This document shows positions 16,188 to 22,927 of a stretch of 38,117 nt of DNA, piece after piece. The notes beneath the pieces are model-generated. The model was not told the DNA's origin, searched no databases, and worked only from the letters and a program-made list of their open reading frames with translations. Source of the DNA: Actinomycetota bacterium (GTDB taxonomy: Bacteria; Actinomycetota; Acidimicrobiia; IMCC26256; PALSA-555); the NCBI GenBank assembly GCA_016870595.1, contig VGBI01000016.1, forward strand, positions 1 through 38,117, written 5' to 3'. The position numbers and the translations under genes are program-made. Position 1 is the stretch's first letter, and each line of letters begins with the position of its first letter.

Positions 16188-17305
16188 CGGGCGACGACCC
16201 CAGGGAGGTCGGCGACCTTCACCACCTCGCACGTGGGGGTGACGATCTCGCCCTCGGGGAGGAAGAACCGGAAGAACATCGTGCCGAGGTTGCGCCCCTC
16301 GGTGTCGATCCAGTTCGGGTGGCCCGGGTCGGTGTGGGCGAGCACGAGCGTGAAGCCGCCGTCGGGGTCGAGCACGGTGTTGGCCCGGTTGCGGCTCACC
16401 TGCCGGTTCACGTAGTCGTACATCTGGGACCACCGGTTCCAGAGGCACAGGTTCGCGAAGCGGCACTCGGGCCACCGTCCCCGGACGACCAGGGCCTCGT
16501 CGTCGCCGATCAGGTAGGGCGCCATCGCGTACGCGGCGTCGAACGCGGCGAAGGCCATGTTGCCCGGCACCACCGGCGGACGGAACTCGTTGGGCACCCG
16601 CGACACGAAGGGGATGTCGACGTCGGGCGCCGGAGCGGGATTGGCGATCGTCTTGGTGCGCACGTGCGTGATCACCCGCTGCAGCGCGGCCGCGACCCGT
16701 TCGTCCCCCCAGCGGGGCGGGGCCGGGGGCCGGTTCACGCACTCGATCGCAAGCGGCACGTGGAGGTCCGGCGCGGCCGCGGCCGACACCGGCCACTCGA
16801 AGTAGTGGCGCGTGGTGATCCGCCCGCCGCCCTCGGGGACCGCGAGCCAGTTCCGGTCGCTCGGGGCCCCGCCGAGTCGGATCGTGTACGCGCCGTCGGG
16901 AGCCACGTCCATGTCGTCGTCGCGCAGGACCCCCGAGGTGTGCGTCGCGTACGCACCGTCGGTGGCACCCGCCTCCATCGTGAACGACGTGTAGACCGCA
17001 CCGGCGAGGTTGCCGCGCACCACGTACTCGTGGCCGGCGGCGACCGGCGTCTCGAGGTAGACGGCGTCGGCGTTGTCCCCGGTGAACGACCGGGTCGGCG
17101 ACACGATGCGGTGGAACACCGGCCGCAGCGGGTCGAGCTCCTGGTGCGAGTAGAGCGCGCTCTGCAGGATGTGGGTGAGGTTCCGGAAGCCCTCGGCGAC
17201 GTCGTCGTCGGTCATCCCCGGACCGGGCACCACCCACTCGTCGGCCACCTGGCCCAGCAGCGCCACCAACTCGGTGAACTTGGCGCGGGACTGCAGCTCG
17301 TCCAC
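16184..17305 (-). CDS. DUF1214 domain protein
   Basis: The protein has 373 residues. The C-terminal ~110 residues ('VSRNRANTVLDPDGGFTLV', 'HPNWIDTEGRNLGTMFFRFF') match DUF1214, often found with DUF1254. The N-terminal part has the beta-rich 'HEYVVRGNLAGAVYTSFTME' stretch typical of this group. Actinobacterial proteins of this build are frequent in lipid or steroid catabolic regions, but no activity is established. GTG 17305 is chosen because AAGGGGGAG lies three bases before it; the open frame runs further but is low-complexity. No signal peptide is seen, so it is probably cytoplasmic. Confidence 0.75.
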   Translation of the reverse strand: MDELQSRAKFTELVALLGQVADEWVVPGPGMTDDDVAEGFRNLTHILQSALYSHQELDPLRPVFHRIVSPTRSFTGDNADAVYLETPVAAGHEYVVRGNLAGAVYTSFTMEAGATDGAYATHTSGVLRDDDMDVAPDGAYTIRLGGAPSDRNWLAVPEGGGRITTRHYFEWPVSAAAAPDLHVPLAIECVNRPPAPPRWGDERVAAALQRVITHVRTKTIANPAPAPDVDIPFVSRVPNEFRPPVVPGNMAFAAFDAAYAMAPYLIGDDEALVVRGRWPECRFANLCLWNRWSQMYDYVNRQVSRNRANTVLDPDGGFTLVLAHTDPGHPNWIDTEGRNLGTMFFRFFLPEGEIVTPTCEVVKVADLPGVVAR

Positions 17306-17420
17306 GGCTCCCCCTTCGGCCCGGGACCCGGGCCCGGCGGGGCCATTGTCGCCCACGCCGGGCGGGGGCGCACGGGGCCGGGCCGGAATCCCCCGGACGG
17401 CGCGCCGGTTGGTGCCGTCC

Positions 17421-18416
17421 GTGACGTCGACTCCCCCCGATCTCGTGGTGGTGGGCTACCCCCAGCGCCTCGTCGCCGACCACCGGGCCCTGCTCGGCGC
17501 CGCCGAGGCGGCCGGGTTCACCGCCGAGCTCGTCGACCCGTCGCGCCTCGGCCTGGCGGTGGTCGACGGGCAGGTCCGGGGCCTCGTCGACGGGGAGCCC
17601 CGCACCCCGCACGCGGTGCTGCCCCGGGGCGTGAACCGCCCGTGGCCCTTCGTCCGCCAGGTCTGCACCGCGTGGGCCCGGGCCGGGGCGGTCGTCCTGC
17701 CCACGGTGGCCGCCGCCGACCGCTGCGCCGACAAGCTCGAGACCCTGGCCCGTCTGGCCGGGTGCGGGGTGCCGGTGATGCCGGCGGTCGGCGTCCTGCC
17801 CGGACCCGGCACCGCCCTCGGCCCGCTCGCCGCGACCCCGGTCCTGGTGACCAAGCCCGCCCGCGCCTCGAAGGGCCGCGGCGTGTCGGCGGCCGACGCC
17901 CCCACGACGCACGAGCGCCTGCGGACCGTCCTGCCGCTCGTCGACGGCCACGCCGACCACCAGGTCGTCCAGCCCCGCGCCTCCGGGTGGGGGGTCGACC
18001 ACCGGGTGGTGGTCGCCGACGGGCGCGTGGTCGCGATGACGCGGCGGACCGCGACCCCGGGTGACCTCGTGACCAACGCTCCGGAGGCCCGGGTCGCCGA
18101 TGTCCTCGACCCCGCCGGCGAGGAGCCCGGAGTCACCGAGATCGCGCTGGCAGCCGCCGCCGCACTCGACCTCGAGTTCGGCGGCATCGACGTGATCGTC
18201 GACCGGGGTCGGGCGGTCGTGCTCGAGGCCAACGCGTGGCCCGGCCTCGCCGCCCACGTGCGCGGCCCGGCCATCGCTCGGGTCCTGGTCGGTCTGGTCG
18301 GGCGGGCCCTCGCCCGCTCCGGTTCACCGGTGGATCAGGTCGCGACCGCGCCCCGCCCGCCGTGGACCCACGCCGCGAGCGCCGGCGGCACCTGGGCCGC
18401 GACGATGGCCTCGTAG
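17421..18416 (+). CDS. ATP-grasp enzyme (RimK-like)
   Basis: The protein has 331 residues. An N-terminal pre-ATP-grasp domain precedes 'VTKPARASKGRGVSA', the ATP-binding strand and glycine loop. 'VVQPRASGWGVDHRVVV' follows. 'FGGIDVIVDRGRAVVLEANAW' carries the Mg-binding Glu and Asn. Such enzymes form an amide, peptide or thioester bond through an acyl-phosphate, usually adding an amino acid to a carboxylate. No carrier protein or second biosynthetic gene lies next to it. GTG 17421 fits the domain start. The last 82 bp overlap the convergent sulfotransferase remnant. The tail after the ATP-grasp core looks unconserved and may be read into that neighbour. Confidence 0.8.
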   Translation: MTSTPPDLVVVGYPQRLVADHRALLGAAEAAGFTAELVDPSRLGLAVVDGQVRGLVDGEPRTPHAVLPRGVNRPWPFVRQVCTAWARAGAVVLPTVAAADRCADKLETLARLAGCGVPVMPAVGVLPGPGTALGPLAATPVLVTKPARASKGRGVSAADAPTTHERLRTVLPLVDGHADHQVVQPRASGWGVDHRVVVADGRVVAMTRRTATPGDLVTNAPEARVADVLDPAGEEPGVTEIALAAAAALDLEFGGIDVIVDRGRAVVLEANAWPGLAAHVRGPAIARVLVGLVGRALARSGSPVDQVATAPRPPWTHAASAGGTWAATMAS

Positions 18417-19093
18417 TCGGCCTCGAGGTCCGGGGTGAACGCCCCGTCTCGGCGGGCGGCCCGGAAGAACGCCGTGTCGTCGTGCCACATCCCGACGACC
18501 GCATTCGGCGCGTAGTCCGACGCCCGTGCCTGCATCCGAGAGAACGCGACCGCGTCCGCCACCGCTGCGTCACGCGCCGGATCCGGCGGCAGGCCGAGCA
18601 GCACGGCGATCCGGCCCACCTCGGCGACCCAGTCCTCGACGAGGTCGACGTAGTGGAACATCCCGATGGCCGGATCGTCGGCCACCACCCAGAACGTGTG
18701 CCAGTGGTGCAGGCAACGCTGCAACGACGACAGCGAGTACGGCGGGTTCTCGCGCACCCACTCGCGCAGCCGGACCTCGGGATCGGGTGGGGGTCCCGGC
18801 GTCGGCCCGAAGTCGGCGAGGTCGTCGTTGCCCACGGCCCGCTCCCGCAGCGCGAGCACGCGCTCCATGTCGATGTTGGCCTGGTGGTCCACCATGGAGC
18901 CGGCCATGTCGTGGGGATCCCGGCCCACGCACACGTAGGTCACGCCCGGCTCCCGCGGGAGCCCGTCGAGCGGCGTGTGGGTCTTGATCACCCGCCGGCC
19001 CTCCTGCGCGTCGAGGGCCGCGACCACCGCGTCGATCGACTCGACCTGCTGGTCGAGCCACGGCGAGAGGACCGAGACCGGCGCCTCGAGCAC
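18335..19093 (-). pseudogene. Sulfotransferase lacking its N-terminal PAPS loop
   Basis: From 'LSPWLDQQVESIDAVV' onward the frame matches actinobacterial sulfotransferases. It has 'RRVIKTHTPLDGLP', then 'YVCVGRDPHDMAGSMVDHQA' (3'-phosphate binding) and the C-terminal 'DDTAFFRAARRDG' region. The ~40-60 residues that should precede it, with the 'YPKSGTTW' 5'-phosphosulfate loop, are missing. The open frame upstream of 19093 is the antisense of another coding remnant and has no sulfotransferase character. GTG 19093 could start a 252-residue product, but it could hardly bind PAPS. I read it as a truncated gene at a rearrangement junction. An assembly join is the alternative. Confidence 0.65.
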
Positions 19094-19333
19094 CGTGCGA
19101 CCGCCCTGTGCCTCGCGACCGAGCTGGCCGGGGCCACCGCCGACGACCGGGCGGCCGCCGCAGCGGTGCGCACCGAGCTCGTCGACCTGCAGACCCGCCT
19201 CACCGAGGTCCACTCCGGCCGCGGCGTGCCCGCGCGCAACCATCCCCCCGGGCCCGATCACGCCGTGCACCGGTCGGTCCGCCTCGCGCACACGGCGCTC
19301 GACACCGACGCCGCCCACCACGCCCGCAGCTGA
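19091..19333 (+). pseudogene. C-terminal remnant of an unidentified gene
   Basis: This plus-strand frame reads about 80 residues, including 'ALCLATELAGATADD' and 'AAVRTELVDLQTRLTEVH', to a TGA at 19331. Nearly all third codon positions are G or C and the composition is that of a helical protein. The same frame upstream is only the antisense of the sulfotransferase. No ATG or GTG start lies near the junction; the first in frame is GTG 19166. It looks like the tail of a gene whose front was lost at about 19090, the same point where the sulfotransferase is cut. The family is not recognised. Confidence 0.4.
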
Positions 19334-19470
19334 ACCCGCCCCGGGACCGGAGCGCGTGCGGGGTCGTGGTGGAGTTCGGACAAGGAGAGCCTCCTGGTCG
19401 TCGCCCTGGTCGTCGCCCTGGTCGTCGCTCTGGTCGTCGCTCTGGTCGTCGCTCTGGTCGGTCCCGTCAC
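19258..19470 (-). CDS. Possible 70-residue peptide with TRAT tandem repeats
   Basis: GTG 19470 overlaps the stop of the JmjC/cupin gene as GTGA, the coupling arrangement used between several real gene pairs here. The product starts MTGP, continues with five copies of Thr-Arg-Ala-Thr encoded by the 12-bp repeat, and ends in about 45 residues with two cysteines ('AVCARRTDRCTA'). Against it: Arg is encoded by AGA and AGG, which are rare in the surrounding genes. The second half is also the antisense of the better-looking plus-strand remnant at 19091-19333. No homologue is recognised. It could be a chance frame. It is listed because its place after a PqqD-like and an oxygenase gene makes a modified peptide conceivable. 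Confidence 0.2.
   Translation of the reverse strand: MTGPTRATTRATTRATTRATTRATTRRLSLSELHHDPARAPVPGRVQLRAWWAASVSSAVCARRTDRCTA
19379..19399 (-). terminator. Possible hairpin downstream of JmjC/cupin gene
   Basis: GACAAGGAG and CTCCTGGTC pair with one A-G mismatch around a 3-nt loop. It lies just beyond the tandem repeat, downstream of the minus-strand unit. There is no clear T-run, so support is modest. Confidence 0.25.
19394..19459. repeat. 12-bp tandem repeat, five copies plus half a copy
   Basis: The unit is CTGGTCGTCGCC/T, starting at 19394, 19406, 19418, 19430 and 19442, with a partial copy from 19454. The first two copies end in C and the next three in T. It begins eight bases beyond the JmjC/cupin stop codon. 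As a multiple of three it can be translated without frame change, giving TRAT, DDQS/DDQG or other four-residue repeats on the minus strand. Confidence 0.95.
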
Positions 19471-20198
19471 CCGACCGAGGCCGGGGGCGACCCGCCGGGG
19501 TCCGCCGCCCGTCGGGCCTCGAGTGCGGCCGCGGTCGCCTCGGTGACGTCGGTGCGCAGCACGGCGGTGAGCGCGCGCGACCGCCCCGAGCAGTCGGTGA
19601 CCGCGTGGAAGCAGAAGGCGGGCAGGGCGACCGCGTCGCCCGGATCGAGGACGATCTCCTCGATCCGGTCCGGGAGCCGGTCGGGATTGGCCCGGTTGCG
19701 CCCCACCGACACCGCCCGCATCGCCTGCTCCACCTCCGGGTCGTCGTACCACCCCACCGCCAGCGTCTTGGTGCCCTCGAGCTGCAGCAGCACGTGGTGA
19801 CCGACGTCGCAGTGGAACGGCACCCGGGTGCGGGCGGCCCCGAGGAAGACGATCAGGTCGACCGTCGTCGGGGTCTCCCCCGCCACGCGGGCGGCGAGCT
19901 GCAGCGGCGCACCCACCTGCAGCGCCGCCGACCGGTAGGGCTCCCGGCTCGCGAGGCCGGTGAGCATGACCCACGAGTCACCCCGGTCCAGATCGGCGAT
20001 GACCTCGGCGACCGGCCGGGGGTCCCGGGTGACCTTCCCGTCGGGGAGCAGGTCGGGCAGGTCGACGGCCCGGTGGTGCTCGACCCGCTCGGGGGGCAGC
20101 GTGGCCGCGACCTCCGCCAGCGCGGCGAGGGTGAAGCCGGCCGGGTCGGGCGGGCGGACGGTCACCCGCACCGGCTCGGGACTGCGCAGGTCGATCAT
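19467..20198 (-). CDS. JmjC/cupin-like Fe(II) oxygenase
   Basis: The protein has 243 residues. 'RVPFHCDVGHHVLLQLEG' holds the H129-x-D131 iron-binding pair. 'GDAVALPAFCFHAVTD' holds the distal His198. 'LEGTKTLAVGW' after the first motif is the strand typical of JmjC/cupin_4 hydroxylases such as ribosomal oxygenases, which act on protein side chains using 2-oxoglutarate. It is a single-domain, cytoplasmic protein. ATG 20198 lies 39 bp after the stop of the PqqD-like gene on the same strand. A PqqD-like peptide binder beside a protein-type hydroxylase suggests oxidation of a peptide or protein substrate; that link is inferred. Whether 2-oxoglutarate is used cannot be shown. Confidence 0.75.
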   Translation of the reverse strand: MIDLRSPEPVRVTVRPPDPAGFTLAALAEVAATLPPERVEHHRAVDLPDLLPDGKVTRDPRPVAEVIADLDRGDSWVMLTGLASREPYRSAALQVGAPLQLAARVAGETPTTVDLIVFLGAARTRVPFHCDVGHHVLLQLEGTKTLAVGWYDDPEVEQAMRAVSVGRNRANPDRLPDRIEEIVLDPGDAVALPAFCFHAVTDCSGRSRALTAVLRTDVTEATAAALEARRAADPGGSPPASVG

Positions 20199-20237
20199 GT
20201 CAGTCGATCACGCCGCGCGACCGGGTGCGCGATCACG

Positions 20238-20498
20238 TCAGCCGACGACGAGCCCGGCCTCGACCAGCTCGGCCAGGAAGGTGGACACGTCGGTGGCCAG
20301 GGCGTCGGCCGGCGCGTCGGGGAACGCGTCCCGCACGGTCGCGACGATCGCGTCGAGGTCGGCGCCGGCACCGAGCGCACGCCAGACCGCCGACCCGGTG
20401 GGGTTGAGGTCGAGCAACTCGTCGCCGGCGGCGGTGATGAGCACCACGTTGCCGTCGACGTCCTCGGCGAGCACACCGTCAGCAGGTCGGTAGGTCAC
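20238..20498 (-). CDS. PqqD-like protein (RiPP recognition element fold)
   Basis: The protein has 86 residues. 'VVLITAAGDELLDLNPTGSAVW' is the beta-strand/helix signature of PqqD-family proteins (its centre reads LLDLNPTGSAVW). A helical C-terminus with 'LATDVSTFLAELVEAGLV' follows. PqqD domains bind leader peptides of ribosomally made, modified peptides and present them to enzymes; many stand-alone copies have unknown partners. GTG 20498 lies 6 nt after TAGCCT on the minus strand, supporting a leaderless start. The neighbour downstream is the JmjC/cupin gene. No radical-SAM, PqqC or PqqE gene is nearby, so this is not PQQ synthesis. The family call is good; the function is open. Confidence 0.8.
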   Translation of the reverse strand: MTYRPADGVLAEDVDGNVVLITAAGDELLDLNPTGSAVWRALGAGADLDAIVATVRDAFPDAPADALATDVSTFLAELVEAGLVVG

Positions 20499-20504
20499 GA
20501 CGCG

Positions 20505-20510
20505 AGGCTA
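20505..20510 (-). promoter_or_regulatory. -10-like box TAGCCT, leaderless start of PqqD-like gene
   Basis: On the minus strand TAGCCT ends 6 nt before GTG 20498. Its first three bases are also the stop codon of the 31-codon ORF upstream. Confidence 0.5.
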
Positions 20511-20603
20511 CTGCGCCGCCGGCTCCCGGATCAGGGCGCCGGCTCCGGCCGCGACCGCGACCACCACGAGTCCGAGCAGCACGATCCGGATGCGCCGGTC
20601 CAT
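20508..20603 (-). CDS. 31-residue single-span membrane peptide
   Basis: The ORF encodes Met-Asp-Arg-Arg-Ile-Arg, then a hydrophobic stretch 'IVLLGLVVVAVAAGAGALI' (residues 7-25), then 'REPAAQ'. The charged front and 19-residue apolar core fit a small membrane peptide with its N-terminus inside. ATG 20603 lies 6 nt after TACGGT, the local leaderless pattern, and the stop is 9 bp before the PqqD-like start. Such short frames can occur by chance. The promoter spacing and same-strand position are the reasons to list it. It could be a membrane anchor, a regulatory upstream ORF or, less likely, a precursor peptide. Confidence 0.35.
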   Translation of the reverse strand: MDRRIRIVLLGLVVVAVAAGAGALIREPAAQ

Positions 20604-20609
20604 CGCGGG

Positions 20610-20615
20610 ACCGTA
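20610..20615 (-). promoter_or_regulatory. -10-like box TACGGT for the PqqD-like unit
   Basis: On the minus strand TACGGT ends 6 nt before ATG 20603. It shares its TA with the plus-strand box TAGGGT (20614-20619), so two divergent promoters may overlap. Confidence 0.4.
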
Positions 20616-20619
20616 GGGT
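20614..20619 (+). promoter_or_regulatory. -10-like box TAGGGT for the amidohydrolase gene
   Basis: TAGGGT would start transcription near 20626 and leave a leader of about 85 nt before GTG 20712. A short palindrome, GGACCCGGTCC (20621-20631), covers the predicted start and might be an operator. Confidence 0.35.
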
Positions 20620-20642
20620 TGGACCCGGTCCCCACGGAGGGG

Positions 20643-20690
20643 CCGACGACCCGAGTCGGTGGGACCTGCGGCGATCCGCGGTCGGGTCCC
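20643..20690 (+). promoter_or_regulatory. Structured 5' leader with two hairpins
   Basis: CCGAC (20643-20647) pairs with GTCGG (20655-20659). GGGACC (20661-20666) pairs with GGTCCC (20685-20690) and encloses GCGG (20668-20671) pairing with CCGC (20676-20679) around a CGAT loop. The ribosome binding site GGAGG (20703-20707) follows. Stable stems are easy to find in such GC-rich DNA, so a regulatory role is only a possibility. No known riboswitch is recognised. Confidence 0.25.
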
Positions 20691-20711
20691 GCACCCGCAT
20701 CCGGAGGTCAT

Positions 20712-21863
20712 GTGGCACCGCGCCTGCACGCGATCTCGGCCGACTCCCACGTGACCGAGCCCGAGACCGCGTACGCGACCATCGACCGCGCCTTCGCGCA
20801 CCGGGCACCGGTGCGCGCGACCCGGCCGCGTCAGGGTGCGGTGATGGTGGTCGATCCCGACGGCCCCGGCGAGCGGATCGTGCCGATCGGGCGCGTCGCC
20901 ACGGCCGGGCGGACCCACGTCGACAAGCCCGACGGCTGGGACTGGGACGAGTTGCACCCCGGCGGGTTCGACCCCGTCGCCCGGCTCGACGAGATGACCC
21001 GCGACGGGTGTGCCGCCGAGGTGGTGTACCCGACGGTGGGCATGGTGCTGTGCAACCATCCCGACCGGGCGTACCAGCGGGCCTGCTTCGAGGCGTACAA
21101 CCGGTGGCTGGCCGAGTGGTGCGCCACCGATCCGACCCGTCTCGTCGGCATCGGGCAGACCGCGGCCCGCGATCCCGACGAGGCCATCGCCGACCTCGGG
21201 GCGATCCGGGCGCTCGGCCTGCGCGGCGTGATGCTGCCGGGCTTCCCCGGGCGTCACGACTGGCACCACCCCGACTGGGACCCGTTCTGGGCCGCGGTCG
21301 CCGACCTCGGCATCCCCGCCTCGTTCCACATCCTCACCTCGGGAGAGGGCACCCGCTGGCGCGGCCCCGGCATGAACGGGTTCCTCGGGGTGATCCACGC
21401 CAACCAGGACCTGCTCGGCGCGCTGGTCCTCGGCGGGGTCCTCGCCCGTCACCCCCGCCTCCGGATCGTGTGCGTCGAGGCCGACGCAGGCTGGGTCCCC
21501 CACTTCACCTTCCGCATGGACACGCTCTACGCGCGCCACCGGCACTGGGTCGGGCGCTCCGACCCCGGCCTCGCGACCCGGGATCCCGGCGCCGTCCACG
21601 CCGACCTGCCCCGGCCGCCGTCGACCTACTTCCACGAGCAGGTGTACGTGACGTTCCAGGACGACGAGGTCGCGTTGCGCAGCATCGCCATGCTGAACCC
21701 GGAGCGCCTCATGTGGGCGAACGACCACCCCCACTCCGATGCGACCTGGCCCGACTCGGAGCGGGTGCGGCGGCGGTTCGCCGACCTCGTCGACGCACCG
21801 ACGCTCGAGCGGATCCTGCGCACCAACTGCGCGTCGCTCTACGGGCTCGACCCGTCCGTGTAG
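20712..21863 (+). CDS. Amidohydrolase-2 family metal-dependent hydrolase
   Basis: The protein has 383 residues. 'ISADSHVTEP' at the N-terminus gives the D-x-H-x-x-E metal motif. 'IPASFHILTSG' supplies a mid-barrel His. 'RIVCVEADAGWVPHF' follows, and 'MWANDHPHSDATWP' holds the final Asp. The family includes 2-hydroxy- and aminocarboxylate decarboxylases and uncharacterised actinobacterial hydrolases. GTG 20712 is chosen because GGAGG lies 4 nt before it and the fold starts at once. Its end overlaps the convergent SsuD-like gene by 25 bp. It differs from the copy at 3373-4575 in the first metal motif (SHVTEP versus THAGG), so the two probably act on different substrates. Confidence 0.88.
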   Translation: MAPRLHAISADSHVTEPETAYATIDRAFAHRAPVRATRPRQGAVMVVDPDGPGERIVPIGRVATAGRTHVDKPDGWDWDELHPGGFDPVARLDEMTRDGCAAEVVYPTVGMVLCNHPDRAYQRACFEAYNRWLAEWCATDPTRLVGIGQTAARDPDEAIADLGAIRALGLRGVMLPGFPGRHDWHHPDWDPFWAAVADLGIPASFHILTSGEGTRWRGPGMNGFLGVIHANQDLLGALVLGGVLARHPRLRIVCVEADAGWVPHFTFRMDTLYARHRHWVGRSDPGLATRDPGAVHADLPRPPSTYFHEQVYVTFQDDEVALRSIAMLNPERLMWANDHPHSDATWPDSERVRRRFADLVDAPTLERILRTNCASLYGLDPSV

Positions 21864-22927
21864 CCCGGCGTCACCGGGAGCGGGCCGTGCGCGAGGCGGG
21901 GCAGCACCCACTCTCCGACGCGGCGGCACTCCTCGAGGTGCGGGTACCCCGACAGGATGAAGGCGTCGATCCCCAGTGCGCGGTAGGCCTCGAGCTTGGC
22001 CACCACCTGGTCGGGGTCGCCCACGATCGCCGCACCGCAGCCGCTGCGACCCCGGCCGATCCCGGTCCAGAGGTGCTCCTCGACGAAGCCGTCGTCGGCG
22101 GCGCCACCGCGCAGCTCGGCCTGGCGCCGCACGCCGGTGGACGCGCTGTCGAGCGAGCGGGCCCGGATCGCCGCGCCGGTGGCGTCGTCGAGTGCGGCGA
22201 CGATGTGCGCGGCCGCCGCCCGGGCCTCGGCCTCGGTCGGGCGCACCACCACGTGCACGCGGTAGCCGAAGCGGAGGCGGCGTCCGTGGCGCGCGGCGCG
22301 GGCCGTGACGTCGGCGATCACCTCGGCGACCCGGTCGAGGGTGTCGGGCCACATCAGGTAGACGTCGGCGTGCGCGGCCGCGACCTCACGGGCCCCCTCG
22401 GAGAGCCCGCCGAAGTACAGCGGCGGGCACCGGCCCGAGACCGTGGTGATCCGCGGCGGCTCGAGGTCGACCCGCACGAACTCGCCGTCGGCGTGGACGG
22501 GACGGCCGTCGAGCAGGGTGCGCAGCACGGCCATGGTCTCGGCGGTCCGGCGGTAGCGGGCCGGGCCGTCGAGCACCTCGCCGGGCATCTCCGACGAGAT
22601 GATGTTGACGGTCAGGCGCCCGCCCGCCATCCGGTCGAGGGTCGCGATCTGGCGCGCCATCTGGGGGACCCAGAGCTCGCCGCAGCGCATGGCGACCAGG
22701 AGCCGGATCCGGTCGGTGCGGGCCGCGATGCCACCGGCGAACGCCACCGCGTCGATGCCCAGCGCGTAGCCCGACGGCAGCAGCACGTTGTCGAAGCCCC
22801 GGGCCTCGGCCTCGGCGACGATCGCACCGCAGTGCTCCCACGAGCTCAGCCGGGCGGGGTCGACGACGCCGAGCTGCTCGTAGTCGTCGTCGCAGAGTGC
22901 GGCGAACCAGCTGACCTCGCAGGTCAC
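21839..22927 (-). CDS. SsuD-like FMNH2-dependent monooxygenase (luciferase family)
   Basis: The protein has 362 residues. 'VVDPARLSSWEHCGAIVAEA', 'NIISSEMPGE', 'HADVYLMWPDT', 'GIGRGRSGCGAAIVG' and 'FILSGYPHLEE' together match the alkanesulfonate monooxygenase branch of the bacterial luciferase family. SsuD uses reduced FMN from a partner reductase to release sulfite from alkanesulfonates. No FMN reductase or sulfonate transporter is adjacent. GTG 22927 overlaps the aldo/keto reductase stop by four bases (GTGA), so the two are translationally coupled. A desulfonating role fits the sulfotransferase and sulfatase genes elsewhere in the window, but other substrates are possible for this branch. 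Confidence 0.85.
   Translation of the reverse strand: MTCEVSWFAALCDDDYEQLGVVDPARLSSWEHCGAIVAEAEARGFDNVLLPSGYALGIDAVAFAGGIAARTDRIRLLVAMRCGELWVPQMARQIATLDRMAGGRLTVNIISSEMPGEVLDGPARYRRTAETMAVLRTLLDGRPVHADGEFVRVDLEPPRITTVSGRCPPLYFGGLSEGAREVAAAHADVYLMWPDTLDRVAEVIADVTARAARHGRRLRFGYRVHVVVRPTEAEARAAAAHIVAALDDATGAAIRARSLDSASTGVRRQAELRGGAADDGFVEEHLWTGIGRGRSGCGAAIVGDPDQVVAKLEAYRALGIDAFILSGYPHLEECRRVGEWVLPRLAHGPLPVTPGYTDGSSP

Noticed and set aside
19093-19321. Sulfotransferase N-terminus extending to the GTG/ATG near 19321
   Set aside because: The extra 76 residues show no sulfotransferase motif and are the antisense of a better coding frame.
19394-19459. CRISPR-like array
   Set aside because: The copies are directly adjacent 12-mers without spacers and no cas gene is present.
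20238-20498. PQQ or mycofactocin biosynthesis
   Set aside because: No PqqA/MftA-like precursor, radical-SAM enzyme, PqqB or PqqC lies nearby; only the PqqD-type fold is shared.
21864-21878. Hairpin CCCGG-cgtca-CCGGG after the amidohydrolase stop
   Set aside because: It lies inside the coding end of the convergent SsuD-like gene and is short; chance is likely at this GC content.
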